A stretch of 49,948 nucleotides of DNA from Oscillospiraceae bacterium. Lineage in GTDB: Bacteria; Bacillota; Clostridia; Oscillospirales; Oscillospiraceae. Shown one piece after another: positions 31,643-39,480 of the stretch (position 1 is its first letter; each line of letters starts with the position of its first letter). A program made the position numbers and the translations under genes. Below the pieces are notes generated by a model. That model was not told the origin of the DNA and did not search any database. It saw only the letters and a program-made list of their open reading frames with translations. The stretch spans positions 1 to 49,948 of the forward strand of contig JAEEZZ010000137.1 of NCBI GenBank assembly GCA_016292255.1, in the 5' to 3' direction.

Positions 31643-31945
31643 ATGAACGAGTCATCCTGCTGCCGCAAGAAGGCTGTCCCGCGGGACGAGGCTGTACGCA
31701 AGGCGCTGATCCACCGGCTGAACCGGATCGAGGGTCAGATCCGGGGCGTCCGGGGCATGGTGGAGAACGAAATCTACTGCAACGACATTCTGATCCAGTG
31801 CGCCGCTGTCAGCGCGGCGCTGAACGCGTTCCAGCGGGAGCTGCTGGCAGACCACATCCGCAGCTGCGTGGCGGACGAGCTCCGCGCCGGCAAGGACGAA
31901 GTGGTGGACGAGCTGCTGGAAACCATCCAGAAGATGATGAGGTAA
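31643..31945 (+). CDS. csoR: Copper-sensing repressor CsoR
   Basis: A 100-residue all-helical DUF156 repressor. The Cu(I) ligands C46, H71 and C75 fit the C-H-C set of CsoR, which separates it from FrmR/RcnR. AAAGGGGG precedes the ATG at 31643. It is followed after 4 nt by copA, so sensor and exporter are co-transcribed from the operator-bearing promoter. The N-terminal SSCC adds two extra cysteines. Confidence 0.94.
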   Translation: MNESSCCRKKAVPRDEAVRKALIHRLNRIEGQIRGVRGMVENEIYCNDILIQCAAVSAALNAFQRELLADHIRSCVADELRAGKDEVVDELLETIQKMMR

Positions 31946-31949
31946 GCCA

Positions 31950-34928
31950 ATGAAACAATACAACGTCACCGGCATGAGCTGCGCCGCCTGCTCGGCCCGG
32001 GTGGAAAAGGCGGTAAAGGCCGTGCCGGGGGTGGAGGCCTGCGCCGTGAGTCTGCTGACCAACTCCATGGGCGTGGAGGGTACGGCGGAGCCCGCAGCGG
32101 TCATTGCCGCGGTCACGGCGGCAGGCTACGGCGCTTCCGAGAAGGGGAGCGGGGGCGAGACTGCCGCCCCCTCCCAGGCCGCGGAGTCCCTGGCGGATCA
32201 CGAGTCCCCCCGGCTGAAAAAGCGGCTGTTCTGGTCCCTGGGCTTCCTGCTGGTCTTGATGTACTTCTCCATGGGCCATATGATGTGGGGCTTCCCCCTG
32301 CCCAAATGGTTCGAGGACAACCACGTTGCCATGGGGCTGGTTCAGCTGCTGCTGGCCGCCATCGTCATGGTGATCAACCAGCGCTTTTTCATCTCCGGCT
32401 TCCGGGCGCTGCTGCACCGGGCGCCCAATATGGATACCCTGGTGGCGCTGGGCTCCGCCGCTTCCTTCGTCTGGTCGGTCTACGCCCTGTTCCTCATGAC
32501 CCGAGCCCAGACGGACGGGGATGCCGCCGGCGTCATGGCCTATATGGAGGAGTTCTACTTTGAATCCGCCGCCATGATCCTGACGCTGATCACCGTGGGC
32601 AAGCTGCTGGAGGCCAAGTCCAAGGGCCGCACCACCGACGCGCTGAAGGGTCTGATGAAGCTGGCCCCCCAGACCGCCACGGTGATCCGGGACGGCGTGG
32701 AGCGCACCGTCCCGGTAGCCCAGCTGCGGAAGGACGAGCTCTTTGTGGTTCGGCCCGGGGAGGCCGTGCCGGTGGACGGGGTGGTGCTGGAGGGCAGCTC
32801 CGCCGTCAACGAATCCGCCCTCACCGGCGAGTCCATTCCCGTGGACAAGGCCCCCGGCGACCTGCTCTCCGCCGCTACCGTGAACCAATCCGGCTGGCTC
32901 AAGGCCCGGGCGACCCGGGTGGGGGAGGATACCACCCTGAATCAGATCATCCGCATGGTCTCCGACGCGGCGGCCACCAAGGCCCCCATCGCCAAGACTG
33001 CGGACAAGGTCTCCGGGATCTTCGTCCCCGCCGTGATCTCCATTGCCGTGCTGGTCACGGCGATCTGGCTGCTGGCGGGCCGGGAATTCTCCTACGCCCT
33101 GGCCCGGGGCATCTCCGTGCTGGTGATCTCCTGCCCCTGCGCCCTGGGCCTGGCCACGCCCGTGGCCATTATGGTGGGCAGCGGCGTGGGCGCGAAGAAC
33201 GGCATCCTGTTCAAGACCGCCGTCTCCCTGGAGCAGACCGGCAAGGCCAAGCTGGTGGCCCTGGATAAGACCGGCACCGTCACCACCGGACAGCCTGCCG
33301 TGACGGACGTCCTTCCCGCCGACGGCGTGACGGAGCGCGAGCTCCTCGCCGCCGCCCTGGCCCTCGAGCAGCGCAGCGAGCACCCGCTGGCGCGCGCGGT
33401 TGTGGCGTACGCGGGGGGCTCAGGCAACAGGCAACAGGCAACAGGCAATCGGGGACGCGAGGACGCACCCGCAGGGGCGCACAGTGTGCGCCCGCCCGAG
33501 CCTGTAGGGGCGGCCATCGGCCGCCCGCAAACCGCAGAGGGCTCCCCCGTCTGTCATTCTGAGCAAAGCGAAGAATCCGTTCCCCCCGCGGCGGGGCGGA
33601 AAGAGAGCACGGCACCTTCGACGCCGCGTTGCTCCGACCGTAACGCAGACGTAATTGGAGGCGCCTATGCGCCAACGGTGCTGGTATTCCCGGAGCTTAC
33701 TGCCTTCCGCGCCCTGCCCGGCAACGGCCTGGAAGCCGTCCTGGACGGCAAGCCCCTGATCGGCGGCTCGCTGAAATTCGTCACCGAGCGCCTGCAAAGC
33801 CTTCCCCTTGAGGGGAAGGTGCCCCCGCAGGGGGCGGATGAGGTGGAGCCTCGACAAGCTGCTGCTATCGACGAACCGAACGGAGCAACCAACCCCACCT
33901 CATCCGTCAGCGGGCTTGCGGGGGACGCCCGCTGCCACCTTCCCCTCAAGGGGAAGGCTGACGAGGGAGCGTCCGTAGGGCCTGCTTCCCGTGGCGCACA
34001 GTTGTGCGCCGCTACCGAGGGCAGCCCTATTCTCCAACGTGCCGAAGCCCTCGCCTCGCAGGGCAAGACGCCCCTGCTCTTTGCCTGGGGCTCCCGGCTG
34101 CTGGGCGTCATAGCCGTGGCCGATCCCATCAAGCCGGAATCCCATGACGCCATCCGGGATTTACAGAACATGGGAATCAAGGTAATTATGTTGACCGGCG
34201 ACAACGAGCGCACCGCCAAGGCCATCGCGGCCCAGGCCGGGGTGGACGAGGTAGTGGCCGGCGTCCTGCCGGAGGGCAAGGAGGCTGTGATCCGGGATCT
34301 GCAGAGCCGGGGCCCCGTCCTCATGGTGGGGGACGGGATCAACGACGCCCCTGCTCTGACCCGGGCGGACGTGGGCATTGCCATCGGCGCGGGTACGGAC
34401 GTGGCCATCGACGCGGCGGACGTGGTGCTGATGAAGAGCAAGCTCTCCGACGTGCCCGCTGCCATCCGGCTGAGCCGGGCCACCCTGCGGAACATCCACG
34501 AGAACCTGTTCTGGGCCTTTATCTACAACACCATTGGGATCCCCCTGGCCGCGGGGGCCTTTATCAAGGCTTTCGGCTGGACGCTGAACCCCATGTTCGG
34601 CGCGGCGGCCATGAGCCTGTCCAGCTTCTGCGTGGTCACCAACGCCCTGCGGCTGAACCTGGTGAAGCTGGGCAGCGGGAACAACGATGCCCCGGCGGCG
34701 GCCCCTGTTCCTGCGCCGGGGAATGTGCTGACCGTCAAGGTCAAGGGCATGATGTGCCACAACTGCGAGCGGCACGTCCGGGAGGCGCTGGAGGCCCTGC
34801 CCGGGGTAGAATCCGCCGCAGCGGATTTCCGGACGGGCCTGGTGACGATCCACGGCAGCCCCGGGGAGGCAGAGCTCCGGCAGGCCATCCAAGCCGCGGG
34901 CTACAAATACCGGGGCATGGCGAAATAG
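31950..34928 (+). CDS. copA: Copper-exporting P-type ATPase CopA with two in-frame repeat inserts
   Basis: A 992-residue P1B ATPase. It has an N-terminal HMA (C11, C14), membrane helices, TGES (about 292), CPC (about 395-397), DKTGT (D439), the HP motif SEHPL (H478), GDGIND (about 794) and a C-terminal second HMA with CHNC (about 936-939). It exports Cu(I). Two repeat-encoded inserts enlarge the nucleotide-binding domain: about 85 residues after ARAVVAYA (33417-33675) and about 77 after LKFVTERLQ (33798-34035). Each contains GTAG hairpin modules read as VGAAIGR or VGPASRG. The frame is kept and all catalytic motifs are intact, so the pump may still work. A C-terminal HMA in addition to the N-terminal one is less common. 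Confidence 0.93.
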   Translation: MKQYNVTGMSCAACSARVEKAVKAVPGVEACAVSLLTNSMGVEGTAEPAAVIAAVTAAGYGASEKGSGGETAAPSQAAESLADHESPRLKKRLFWSLGFLLVLMYFSMGHMMWGFPLPKWFEDNHVAMGLVQLLLAAIVMVINQRFFISGFRALLHRAPNMDTLVALGSAASFVWSVYALFLMTRAQTDGDAAGVMAYMEEFYFESAAMILTLITVGKLLEAKSKGRTTDALKGLMKLAPQTATVIRDGVERTVPVAQLRKDELFVVRPGEAVPVDGVVLEGSSAVNESALTGESIPVDKAPGDLLSAATVNQSGWLKARATRVGEDTTLNQIIRMVSDAAATKAPIAKTADKVSGIFVPAVISIAVLVTAIWLLAGREFSYALARGISVLVISCPCALGLATPVAIMVGSGVGAKNGILFKTAVSLEQTGKAKLVALDKTGTVTTGQPAVTDVLPADGVTERELLAAALALEQRSEHPLARAVVAYAGGSGNRQQATGNRGREDAPAGAHSVRPPEPVGAAIGRPQTAEGSPVCHSEQSEESVPPAAGRKESTAPSTPRCSDRNADVIGGAYAPTVLVFPELTAFRALPGNGLEAVLDGKPLIGGSLKFVTERLQSLPLEGKVPPQGADEVEPRQAAAIDEPNGATNPTSSVSGLAGDARCHLPLKGKADEGASVGPASRGAQLCAATEGSPILQRAEALASQGKTPLLFAWGSRLLGVIAVADPIKPESHDAIRDLQNMGIKVIMLTGDNERTAKAIAAQAGVDEVVAGVLPEGKEAVIRDLQSRGPVLMVGDGINDAPALTRADVGIAIGAGTDVAIDAADVVLMKSKLSDVPAAIRLSRATLRNIHENLFWAFIYNTIGIPLAAGAFIKAFGWTLNPMFGAAAMSLSSFCVVTNALRLNLVKLGSGNNDAPAAAPVPAPGNVLTVKVKGMMCHNCERHVREALEALPGVESAAADFRTGLVTIHGSPGEAELRQAIQAAGYKYRGMAK
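33417..33675. repeat. In-frame repeat insert 1 in copA
   Basis: An AGGCAAC heptamer tract (33421-33450), GCAGGGGCGCACAGTGTGCG, GTAGGGGCGGCCATCGGCCG (33508), a CATTCTGAGCAAAGCGAAGA module (33556) and further GC-rich sequence lie between the HP motif and the next conserved strand of the nucleotide domain. Confidence 0.85.
33798..34035. repeat. In-frame repeat insert 2 in copA (TIR element plus GTAG module)
   Basis: An element of about 155 bp (33801-33957) is bounded by CCTTCCCCTTGAGGGGAAGG and its inverted partner CCTTCCCCTCAAGGGGAAGG, with GGATGAGGTGG and CCACCTCATCC as inner arms. Next come GTAGGGCCTGCTTCC and a GGCGCACAGTTGTGCGCC hairpin. It is the complete version of the partial copies near 1-95 and 591-655. 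Confidence 0.85.
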
Positions 34929-34933
34929 GGAAA

Positions 34934-34973
34934 GCAGCCCGGGCGTTTTGCGGAACACGCGGGCTGCATTTGC
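34934..34973 (+). terminator. Probable terminator of csoR-copA
   Basis: GCAGCCCG pairs with CGGGCTGC around an 18-nt loop, followed by ATTTGCGT. A short T-run only. Confidence 0.6.
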
Positions 34974-35022
34974 GTGAAAAAGCTTCGGTGTCAGTCGCAA
35001 AACGGGGACTTCATGTGCATAA

Positions 35023-35625
35023 AGGCATCAGGGATCAGGCATCAGGCATCAGGGAACGAGAAGTACGTAGGGACGGCACTCTGCCGTCCGCGTTCCCCGT
35101 AGGGACGGCACCCTGCCGTCCGCGTAATCTGTAGCGCCGGCAATCTGCCGGCCCGTTTCCCCCGTAGGGGACGCTCTTACCCCGCAAGGGGTGAGCGTCC
35201 CGGCGTTCGGCACGAACGCAATTTGCCGCAAGGCAAATCCAACCGGGTTCCGACGCCGCCACCGGGTCAATGCAGCGCACCCGGCTGGATCGCCCGCCGG
35301 GCGATTGTTTGCTGCGCAAACCGGGCTGCTCATCCTTGCGGATAAGAGCAGCCCCTACGGTGGGTGCGTGTGGGGTGGCCGGTGCGGCCTGCTGGCGGCC
35401 ACTGGCCGCCCCTACGGCGGGGTGCGAAGGGGGGATGGCCGGCAGACTGCCGGCACTACAGGCGGTGCCTGGTGCCTGGTGACTTTGTGCGAACGGGGAA
35501 CCAGCGGACAAGCACTGCTTGTCCCTACAGGCGGTGCCTGATGCCTGATGCCTGATGCCTGATGCCTGATGCCTGATGCCTGATGCCTGATGCCTGATGC
35601 CTGATCCCTGATGCCCGGTACGAAC
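35023..35625. repeat. Repeat cluster between copA and the M50 gene, no genes
   Basis: In order: GCATCAG heptamers (35023-35053), two GTAGGGACGGCA hairpins (35069, 35099), GTAGCGCCGGCAATCTGCCG (35131), GTAGGGGACGCTCTTACCCC (35165), GGCGTTCGGCACGAACGCAA with TTTGCCGCAAGGCAAATCC, GATCGCCCGCCGGGCGATTG, inverted GGCCACTGGCCGCCCCTAC, inverted GCCGGCACTAC, and a long TGCCTGA heptamer array (35526-35608, about 12 units). The order of the middle modules matches 27400-27775. Confidence 0.85.
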
Positions 35626-35711
35626 AGCGCATCGTGTAATTGCGTTTTCCGGATCCTCAAATTACAATTAACGCGTTGTGTGAAAAATCTCCCAAACCAC
35701 GTTTGCCGCAC

Positions 35712-35740
35712 TTGCGAAATGGGCAAAACTGTGATACAAT
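35712..35740 (+). promoter_or_regulatory. Promoter of the M50/scp operon
   Basis: TTGCGA (35712-35717), a 17-bp spacer and TACAAT (35735-35740). Confidence 0.72.
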
Positions 35741-35758
35741 ATATTGAAAACTGTGCGA

Positions 35759-35793
35759 TTCGGAGCCTGGGCAGGGTTTTGCCCCGCTCCGAA
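35759..35793 (+). promoter_or_regulatory. 5' leader hairpin
   Basis: TTCGGAGC pairs with GCTCCGAA, and an inner GGGC...GCCCC pairing forms a long bulged stem. It lies between the transcription start and GGGAG. It may modulate translation or transcript stability; no riboswitch class is recognised. Confidence 0.5.
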
Positions 35794-35812
35794 GCCTTTG
35801 GGAGTAACTGAA

Positions 35813-36538
35813 ATGTCCACATTCAACGACTGGGCTCGGGGCATCGACCTGAGCAAGATCATCGAGTGGCTGATGTTTGCCGCGGCGGCGCTGGTGTCCA
35901 TCTCCGTCCATGAGAGCAGCCACGCCCTGTCCGCCTACTGGCTGGGGGACGACACCGCCAAGCGCTCCGGCCGCATCAGTCTGAACCCCCTGCGCCACCT
36001 GGATCCCCTGGGCTTTCTCATGATGGTGGTAGTCCACTTCGGCTGGGCCAAGCCCGTGCCGGTCAACCCCGCCCGGATGACCAAGATGAAAAGCCAAAAA
36101 ACCGGCATGGCCCTCACCGCGCTGGCAGGGCCCCTGTCCAATCTGCTCCTGGCCCTGGTCTTTGGGCTGATCTACTATATCGCCCTCTACGCCGGGGGCA
36201 TGAAGCTGTGGATGATGATGGACGGTGTCCGGGATCCCTCCGGCTGGCAGTACTGGCTGACGGTGTTCCTGGAGCGCTTTCTGATCCTGAACGTGGGCCT
36301 GGCGGTGTTCAATCTGATCCCCATCTCCCCCCTGGACGGCTCCAAGATCCTGGCGATCATCCTGCCGGAGGCGAGCTATTCCAAGCTGATGCGCTACGAG
36401 CGCTACGGGATGCTGGTGCTGCTGGCCCTGCTGTGGCTGGGCTGGCTGGACGCGCCCCTGGGCTTTTTGATGAAGATCGTCCTGCAGGGCATCCAGGCCG
36501 TGGCCATGCCCCTGGCCAAGCTGATCGCCGGGGGGTAA
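35813..36538 (+). CDS. Site-2 protease family (M50) membrane protein
   Basis: A 241-residue zinc membrane protease. The HESSH motif (H33, E34, H37) in the first hydrophobic helix and NLIPISPLDGSK (about 174-186), with the Asp ligand, form the active site. About five membrane helices. Proteins of this subfamily are often encoded directly before scpA in Clostridia, as here; the substrate is unknown. GGGAG is 8 nt upstream of the ATG at 35813. The last 22 bp around its stop codon are duplicated at 36619-36640, beyond a pair of repeat hairpins. Confidence 0.9.
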   Translation: MSTFNDWARGIDLSKIIEWLMFAAAALVSISVHESSHALSAYWLGDDTAKRSGRISLNPLRHLDPLGFLMMVVVHFGWAKPVPVNPARMTKMKSQKTGMALTALAGPLSNLLLALVFGLIYYIALYAGGMKLWMMMDGVRDPSGWQYWLTVFLERFLILNVGLAVFNLIPISPLDGSKILAIILPEASYSKLMRYERYGMLVLLALLWLGWLDAPLGFLMKIVLQGIQAVAMPLAKLIAGG

Positions 36539-36640
36539 ACAAGTAGGGGCCGATGCCCACATCGGCCCTATCCGGTGCGGCAACAAGGGCGGATGAGGGC
36601 ATCCGCCCCTACGGCATGGATCACCGGGGGGTAAACAAGT
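36523..36640. repeat. REPIN-like pair flanked by a 22-bp duplication of the gene end
   Basis: GATCGCCGGGGGGTAAACAA (36523 on) recurs at 36619-36640 with one change; both copies run 22 bp and include the stop codon. Between them lie GTAGGGGCCGATG-CCCA-CATCGGCCC (36543 on) and an inverted hairpin GGGCGGATGAGGGCATCCGC ending CCCCTAC (36612). A GAGAATT/GAAAGTT heptamer tract follows. Confidence 0.92.
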
Positions 36641-36682
36641 TGAGAATTGAGAATTGAAAGTTGAGCGAATACCTACAGAACT

Positions 36683-37486
36683 ATGACAGACGAACCGAAA
36701 TACCATCTCACAGGGGTCGTAAAGGCCAAGGACGACACGGCGGAGGACTTCGACGGGCCTCTGGACGTGATCCTGCTCCTGTTGAGCAAAAATAAAATCG
36801 AGATCGAGGACATCTCCATCGCGGCCATTCTGGAGCAATACCTGGCCTATCTGGACGAGATGAAGCGCATGGACATGGAGATCGCCAGCGAGTTTATCGC
36901 CATGGCCTCCCACCTGATGCTGATCAAGACCAAGATGCTCCTGTCCGCCGCCGAGCAGGCGGAGGCCCAATCCGAAATGGAGCTGCTGATCCAATCCCTC
37001 CAGGAGCGCCAGCGGGCGGACGCCATCGACAAGATCCGCACCGCCGCAGCCTTTTTGGAGGAGCGGAACGAACTGGGCCTGGGCCTGTTCACCAAGGGCC
37101 CCGAGCCCTTTGAGCGGGATCGCACCTACCGTTACCGTCACGCCCCGTCGGATCTGCTCCGGGCCTTCGAGACCCTCTCGGAGCGGAGCAAAAAGCTCCT
37201 GCCGCCCCCCAAGGCAAGCTTTGAGGGCATCGTGGGCCGGGAGCCCTATCCCGTGGGCAAAAAGACCGCTGAGCTGTTGAAAAAGCTGCTGCTCCGGGGA
37301 GTCAGCCGCCTGCGCCGCCTGTTTCAGGGCTGCCGGAGCCGGTCGGAGATCGTGGCCACCTTCCTGGCTGTGCTGGAGCTGTGCAGAAACAACGCCGTGG
37401 AGCTGGACGGCGAGGGCGGCGAAACCGCGGTTCGGCTCCTCCGGGTGCCCGACGGCGAGGGCTCACCTGCAAAAGTTGAAAGTTGA
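36683..37486 (+). CDS. scpA: Segregation and condensation protein A
   Basis: A 267-residue kleisin subunit of the SMC-ScpAB condensin, which compacts and segregates the chromosome. The N-terminal DFDGPLDVILLLLSKNKIEIEDISIAAI is the SMC-neck-binding region, and the C-terminal winged helix starts near SRLRRLFQGCRSRSEIVATFLAVLEL. The start has no clear Shine-Dalgarno, because a heptamer tract (36637-36665) occupies the upstream sequence. The last residues SPAKVES are encoded by GTTGAAA repeats, which also supply the TGA stop. Confidence 0.93.
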   Translation: MTDEPKYHLTGVVKAKDDTAEDFDGPLDVILLLLSKNKIEIEDISIAAILEQYLAYLDEMKRMDMEIASEFIAMASHLMLIKTKMLLSAAEQAEAQSEMELLIQSLQERQRADAIDKIRTAAAFLEERNELGLGLFTKGPEPFERDRTYRYRHAPSDLLRAFETLSERSKKLLPPPKASFEGIVGREPYPVGKKTAELLKKLLLRGVSRLRRLFQGCRSRSEIVATFLAVLELCRNNAVELDGEGGETAVRLLRVPDGEGSPAKVES

Positions 37487-37668
37487 AAATGGAAAGTTGA
37501 AAATGGATGTGTTTTTCAAATTGCCATTTGAAAAACGCGTTGAACGTCTTTCCGAGAGCTTGTACGCTCGAAACGGCACGGAGCGGCAATTTTCGTTCCA
37601 AATCATCGTTCAAATCGCAATTTGAACGATACCATAACTTTCAATTTTCCACTTTCAATTTTCAACGA
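37471..37668. repeat. Double palindrome with opposed heptanucleotide arms
   Basis: GTTGAAA/ATGGAAA 7-mers (37472-37508) and their inverse CTTTCAA/TTTTCCA (37637-37668) enclose two palindromes: arms GTTTTTCAAAT / ATTTGAAAAAC around TGCC (37511-37536) and arms ATCGTTCAAAT / ATTTGAACGAT around CGCA (37605-37630). It lies between scpA and scpB. Confidence 0.88.
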
Positions 37669-37693
37669 TTTGATACAGGAAAGGAGAGTGCCC

Positions 37694-38362
37694 ATGGATC
37701 GTAAGGAGCTGCAGCGCATCTGCGAGGCGATCCTCTTTGCCTCGGGGGAGCCGGTGGAGACGGAGCGGCTGTGCTTCGTCACCGAGACCGACCCGGACGA
37801 GGTCCGGGAGGCCCTGCGGGAGCTGGCGGATCTCTATGCCTTTGAGCGCCGGGGCATCCGCATCCTCCGCCTGGAGGACAGCTGGCAGATGTGCTCCCAG
37901 AACGACCTGGCCCCCTGGGTCACCAAGGCCCTGGAGACCCGCAAGCCCCCCAAGCTCTCCGCCTCCCAGCTGGAGACGCTGACCATCATTGCCTACTATC
38001 AGCCCACCACCAAGGCCTTCGTGGAGAAGCTGCGGGGGGTGGACAGCTCCTATTCCGTGGCTGCCCTGCTGAATAAGAAGCTCATCGAGGAAAACGGCCG
38101 CCTGGACGCCCCGGGCCGCCCCATCCTCTACCGCACCACCCCCGACTTCCTCCGCACCTTCGGCCTGGAATCCCTGGAGGATCTGCCGGAGATGGAGAAG
38201 GTGCAGTTCAGCAATTCCCCCGATACTGTATCGGAGCCTGACGCCTCCGCACCCGTAGGGAGCGATGCCCACATCGCTCCTTCTGCCGACGCCTCCGCAC
38301 CCGTAGGGAGCGATGCCCACATCGCTCCTTCCCAGACGACCATGGAGGGCATCAAGTCATGA
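37694..38362 (+). CDS. scpB: Segregation and condensation protein B with repeat-encoded tail
   Basis: A 222-residue ScpB, the winged-helix partner of ScpA and SMC. The core (1-170) has ICEAILFASGEPVE, SWQMCSQNDLAPWV, LSASQLETLTIIAYYQP and LESLEDLPE, all typical. After residue 180 two copies of a 16-residue unit, DASAPVGSDAHIAPS plus A or Q, are encoded by two 48-bp repeats containing GTAGGGAGCGATG hairpins (38255-38281 and 38303-38329). AAGGAGAGTGCCC precedes the ATG. The stop overlaps the next start (ATGA). Confidence 0.94.
   Translation: MDRKELQRICEAILFASGEPVETERLCFVTETDPDEVREALRELADLYAFERRGIRILRLEDSWQMCSQNDLAPWVTKALETRKPPKLSASQLETLTIIAYYQPTTKAFVEKLRGVDSSYSVAALLNKKLIEENGRLDAPGRPILYRTTPDFLRTFGLESLEDLPEMEKVQFSNSPDTVSEPDASAPVGSDAHIAPSADASAPVGSDAHIAPSQTTMEGIKS
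38241..38336 (+). repeat. Two 48-bp in-frame repeats in scpB
   Basis: GACGCCTCCGCACCC plus a GTAGGGAGCGATG-CCCA-CATCGCTCC hairpin, twice. The period is a multiple of three, unlike the intergenic arrays. Confidence 0.9.
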
Positions 38363-39078
38363 AAGTCCTGCTGATCATCGCCGCCGTGATCTTCCTGATC
38401 GGCTGCATTCCGGTCAGCGTGTATTTCGGCTATCACGACAGCGTGACCCTGCGGCTGTCGATCCTCTTTTTCAAAATCGGCATCATCCCCAAGAAGCCTC
38501 TGTCCCGGAAGAAGCGGGAAAAGAAGGAGGCCAAAAAGGCCGCCAAGGCCGCCAAAAAGGCCGAGGCCAAGGCCAAGCAGAAAAAGGACGCCCAGGCCCA
38601 CGCCCTGATCGCGAAGCCCAAGCCCGCCGCGCCCCAGCCCAAGCAGCCGCTGAAGGACAAGCTGGCGGCTCTGATCCCCTGGGCCAAGCTGGGGGCGAAC
38701 TTCGTGGGGGAATTCTTCCACCGGAAGCTCACCGTCACCCGGCTGCGGATTCGCGTTGCCCTGGCGGGGGGCGACCCGGCCAAGACGGGCCGGACTGTGG
38801 GCAAGGCCTGGGAGACCGTCGGCATCGCCCTGCCCATTCTGGAGCGGGCCTTCCGCATCAAGGAGCGGAAGATCGCGGTCTACCCCGATTTCACCGCCGC
38901 CAAGACCGACCTGGAGGCGGAGCTTGCAGTCCGCATCCGCGTCGGCGGCGTGGTGCTGCTGGGTCTGAAATACGCCTGGCGCGCCCTGCGGCTGTATCTG
39001 AAGCAGAAAAAAGCAAAGAAGAAAAAATCCCCTCAGGAGCCCCAAACTAAAATTGCCGGAAAGGTGGAACAAGCATGA
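38359..39078 (+). CDS. DUF2953 domain protein
   Basis: A 239-residue protein with an N-terminal membrane helix (about 2-22), a Lys/Ala-rich stretch (about 50-85, likely helical) and a C-terminal DUF2953-type domain (FHRKLTVTRLRIRVALAGGDPAKTGRTVGKAW...). The family is conserved in Clostridia beside scpB and gerW and is presumed sporulation- or envelope-linked; the function is unknown. ATGA overlaps join it to scpB and gerW. Confidence 0.85.
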   Translation: MKVLLIIAAVIFLIGCIPVSVYFGYHDSVTLRLSILFFKIGIIPKKPLSRKKREKKEAKKAAKAAKKAEAKAKQKKDAQAHALIAKPKPAAPQPKQPLKDKLAALIPWAKLGANFVGEFFHRKLTVTRLRIRVALAGGDPAKTGRTVGKAWETVGIALPILERAFRIKERKIAVYPDFTAAKTDLEAELAVRIRVGGVVLLGLKYAWRALRLYLKQKKAKKKKSPQEPQTKIAGKVEQA

Positions 39079-39470
39079 CGAATAACATTTCCGAGATGAT
39101 CTCCTCCGCGATGGAGCGGATGCAGAAGATGGTGGACGTGAATACCATCGTGGGCCAGCCGGTCAAGGTGGGCGAGGACGTCACCATCATCCCCATCACC
39201 AAGATCCATATCGGCATGGGCGGCGGCGGCACGGATTTTGCCACCAAGAGCGCTCTGTCGGCCAGTAAGGATCCCTTCGGCGGCGGCATGGGCGCCGGCG
39301 TCAGCGTGGATCCGGTAGCCTTTTTGGTGATCCAGGGCAAGAGCGTGCGGATGCTGCCCGTAGCGGAGCCCGCCTCCTCCACTGTGGATCGCATCGTAGA
39401 GCAGGCCCCCGAGTTGATCGACAAGCTGGCCGACTTCCTGGACAGCAGAAAGGCCAAGCCGGAGGCGTAG
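39075..39470 (+). CDS. gerW: GerW/YtfJ-family sporulation protein
   Basis: A 131-residue GerW (YtfJ) protein, required in Bacillus for germination through the coat and associated with the inner spore membrane. VNTIVGQPVKVGEDVTIIPITKIHIGMGGGG and DPVAFLVIQGKSVRMLPV are diagnostic. The ATG overlaps the DUF2953 stop. Its own stop TAG lies within a GTAG repeat start (GCGTAGGGGGCGG), so the repeat supplies the stop codon. Confidence 0.93.
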   Translation: MTNNISEMISSAMERMQKMVDVNTIVGQPVKVGEDVTIIPITKIHIGMGGGGTDFATKSALSASKDPFGGGMGAGVSVDPVAFLVIQGKSVRMLPVAEPASSTVDRIVEQAPELIDKLADFLDSRKAKPEA

Positions 39471-39480
39471 GGGGCGGCGT

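Noticed and set aside
32285..32563. Small frame overlapping copA in another phase
   Set aside because: Lies wholly inside the conserved membrane region of copA and has no independent start signals.
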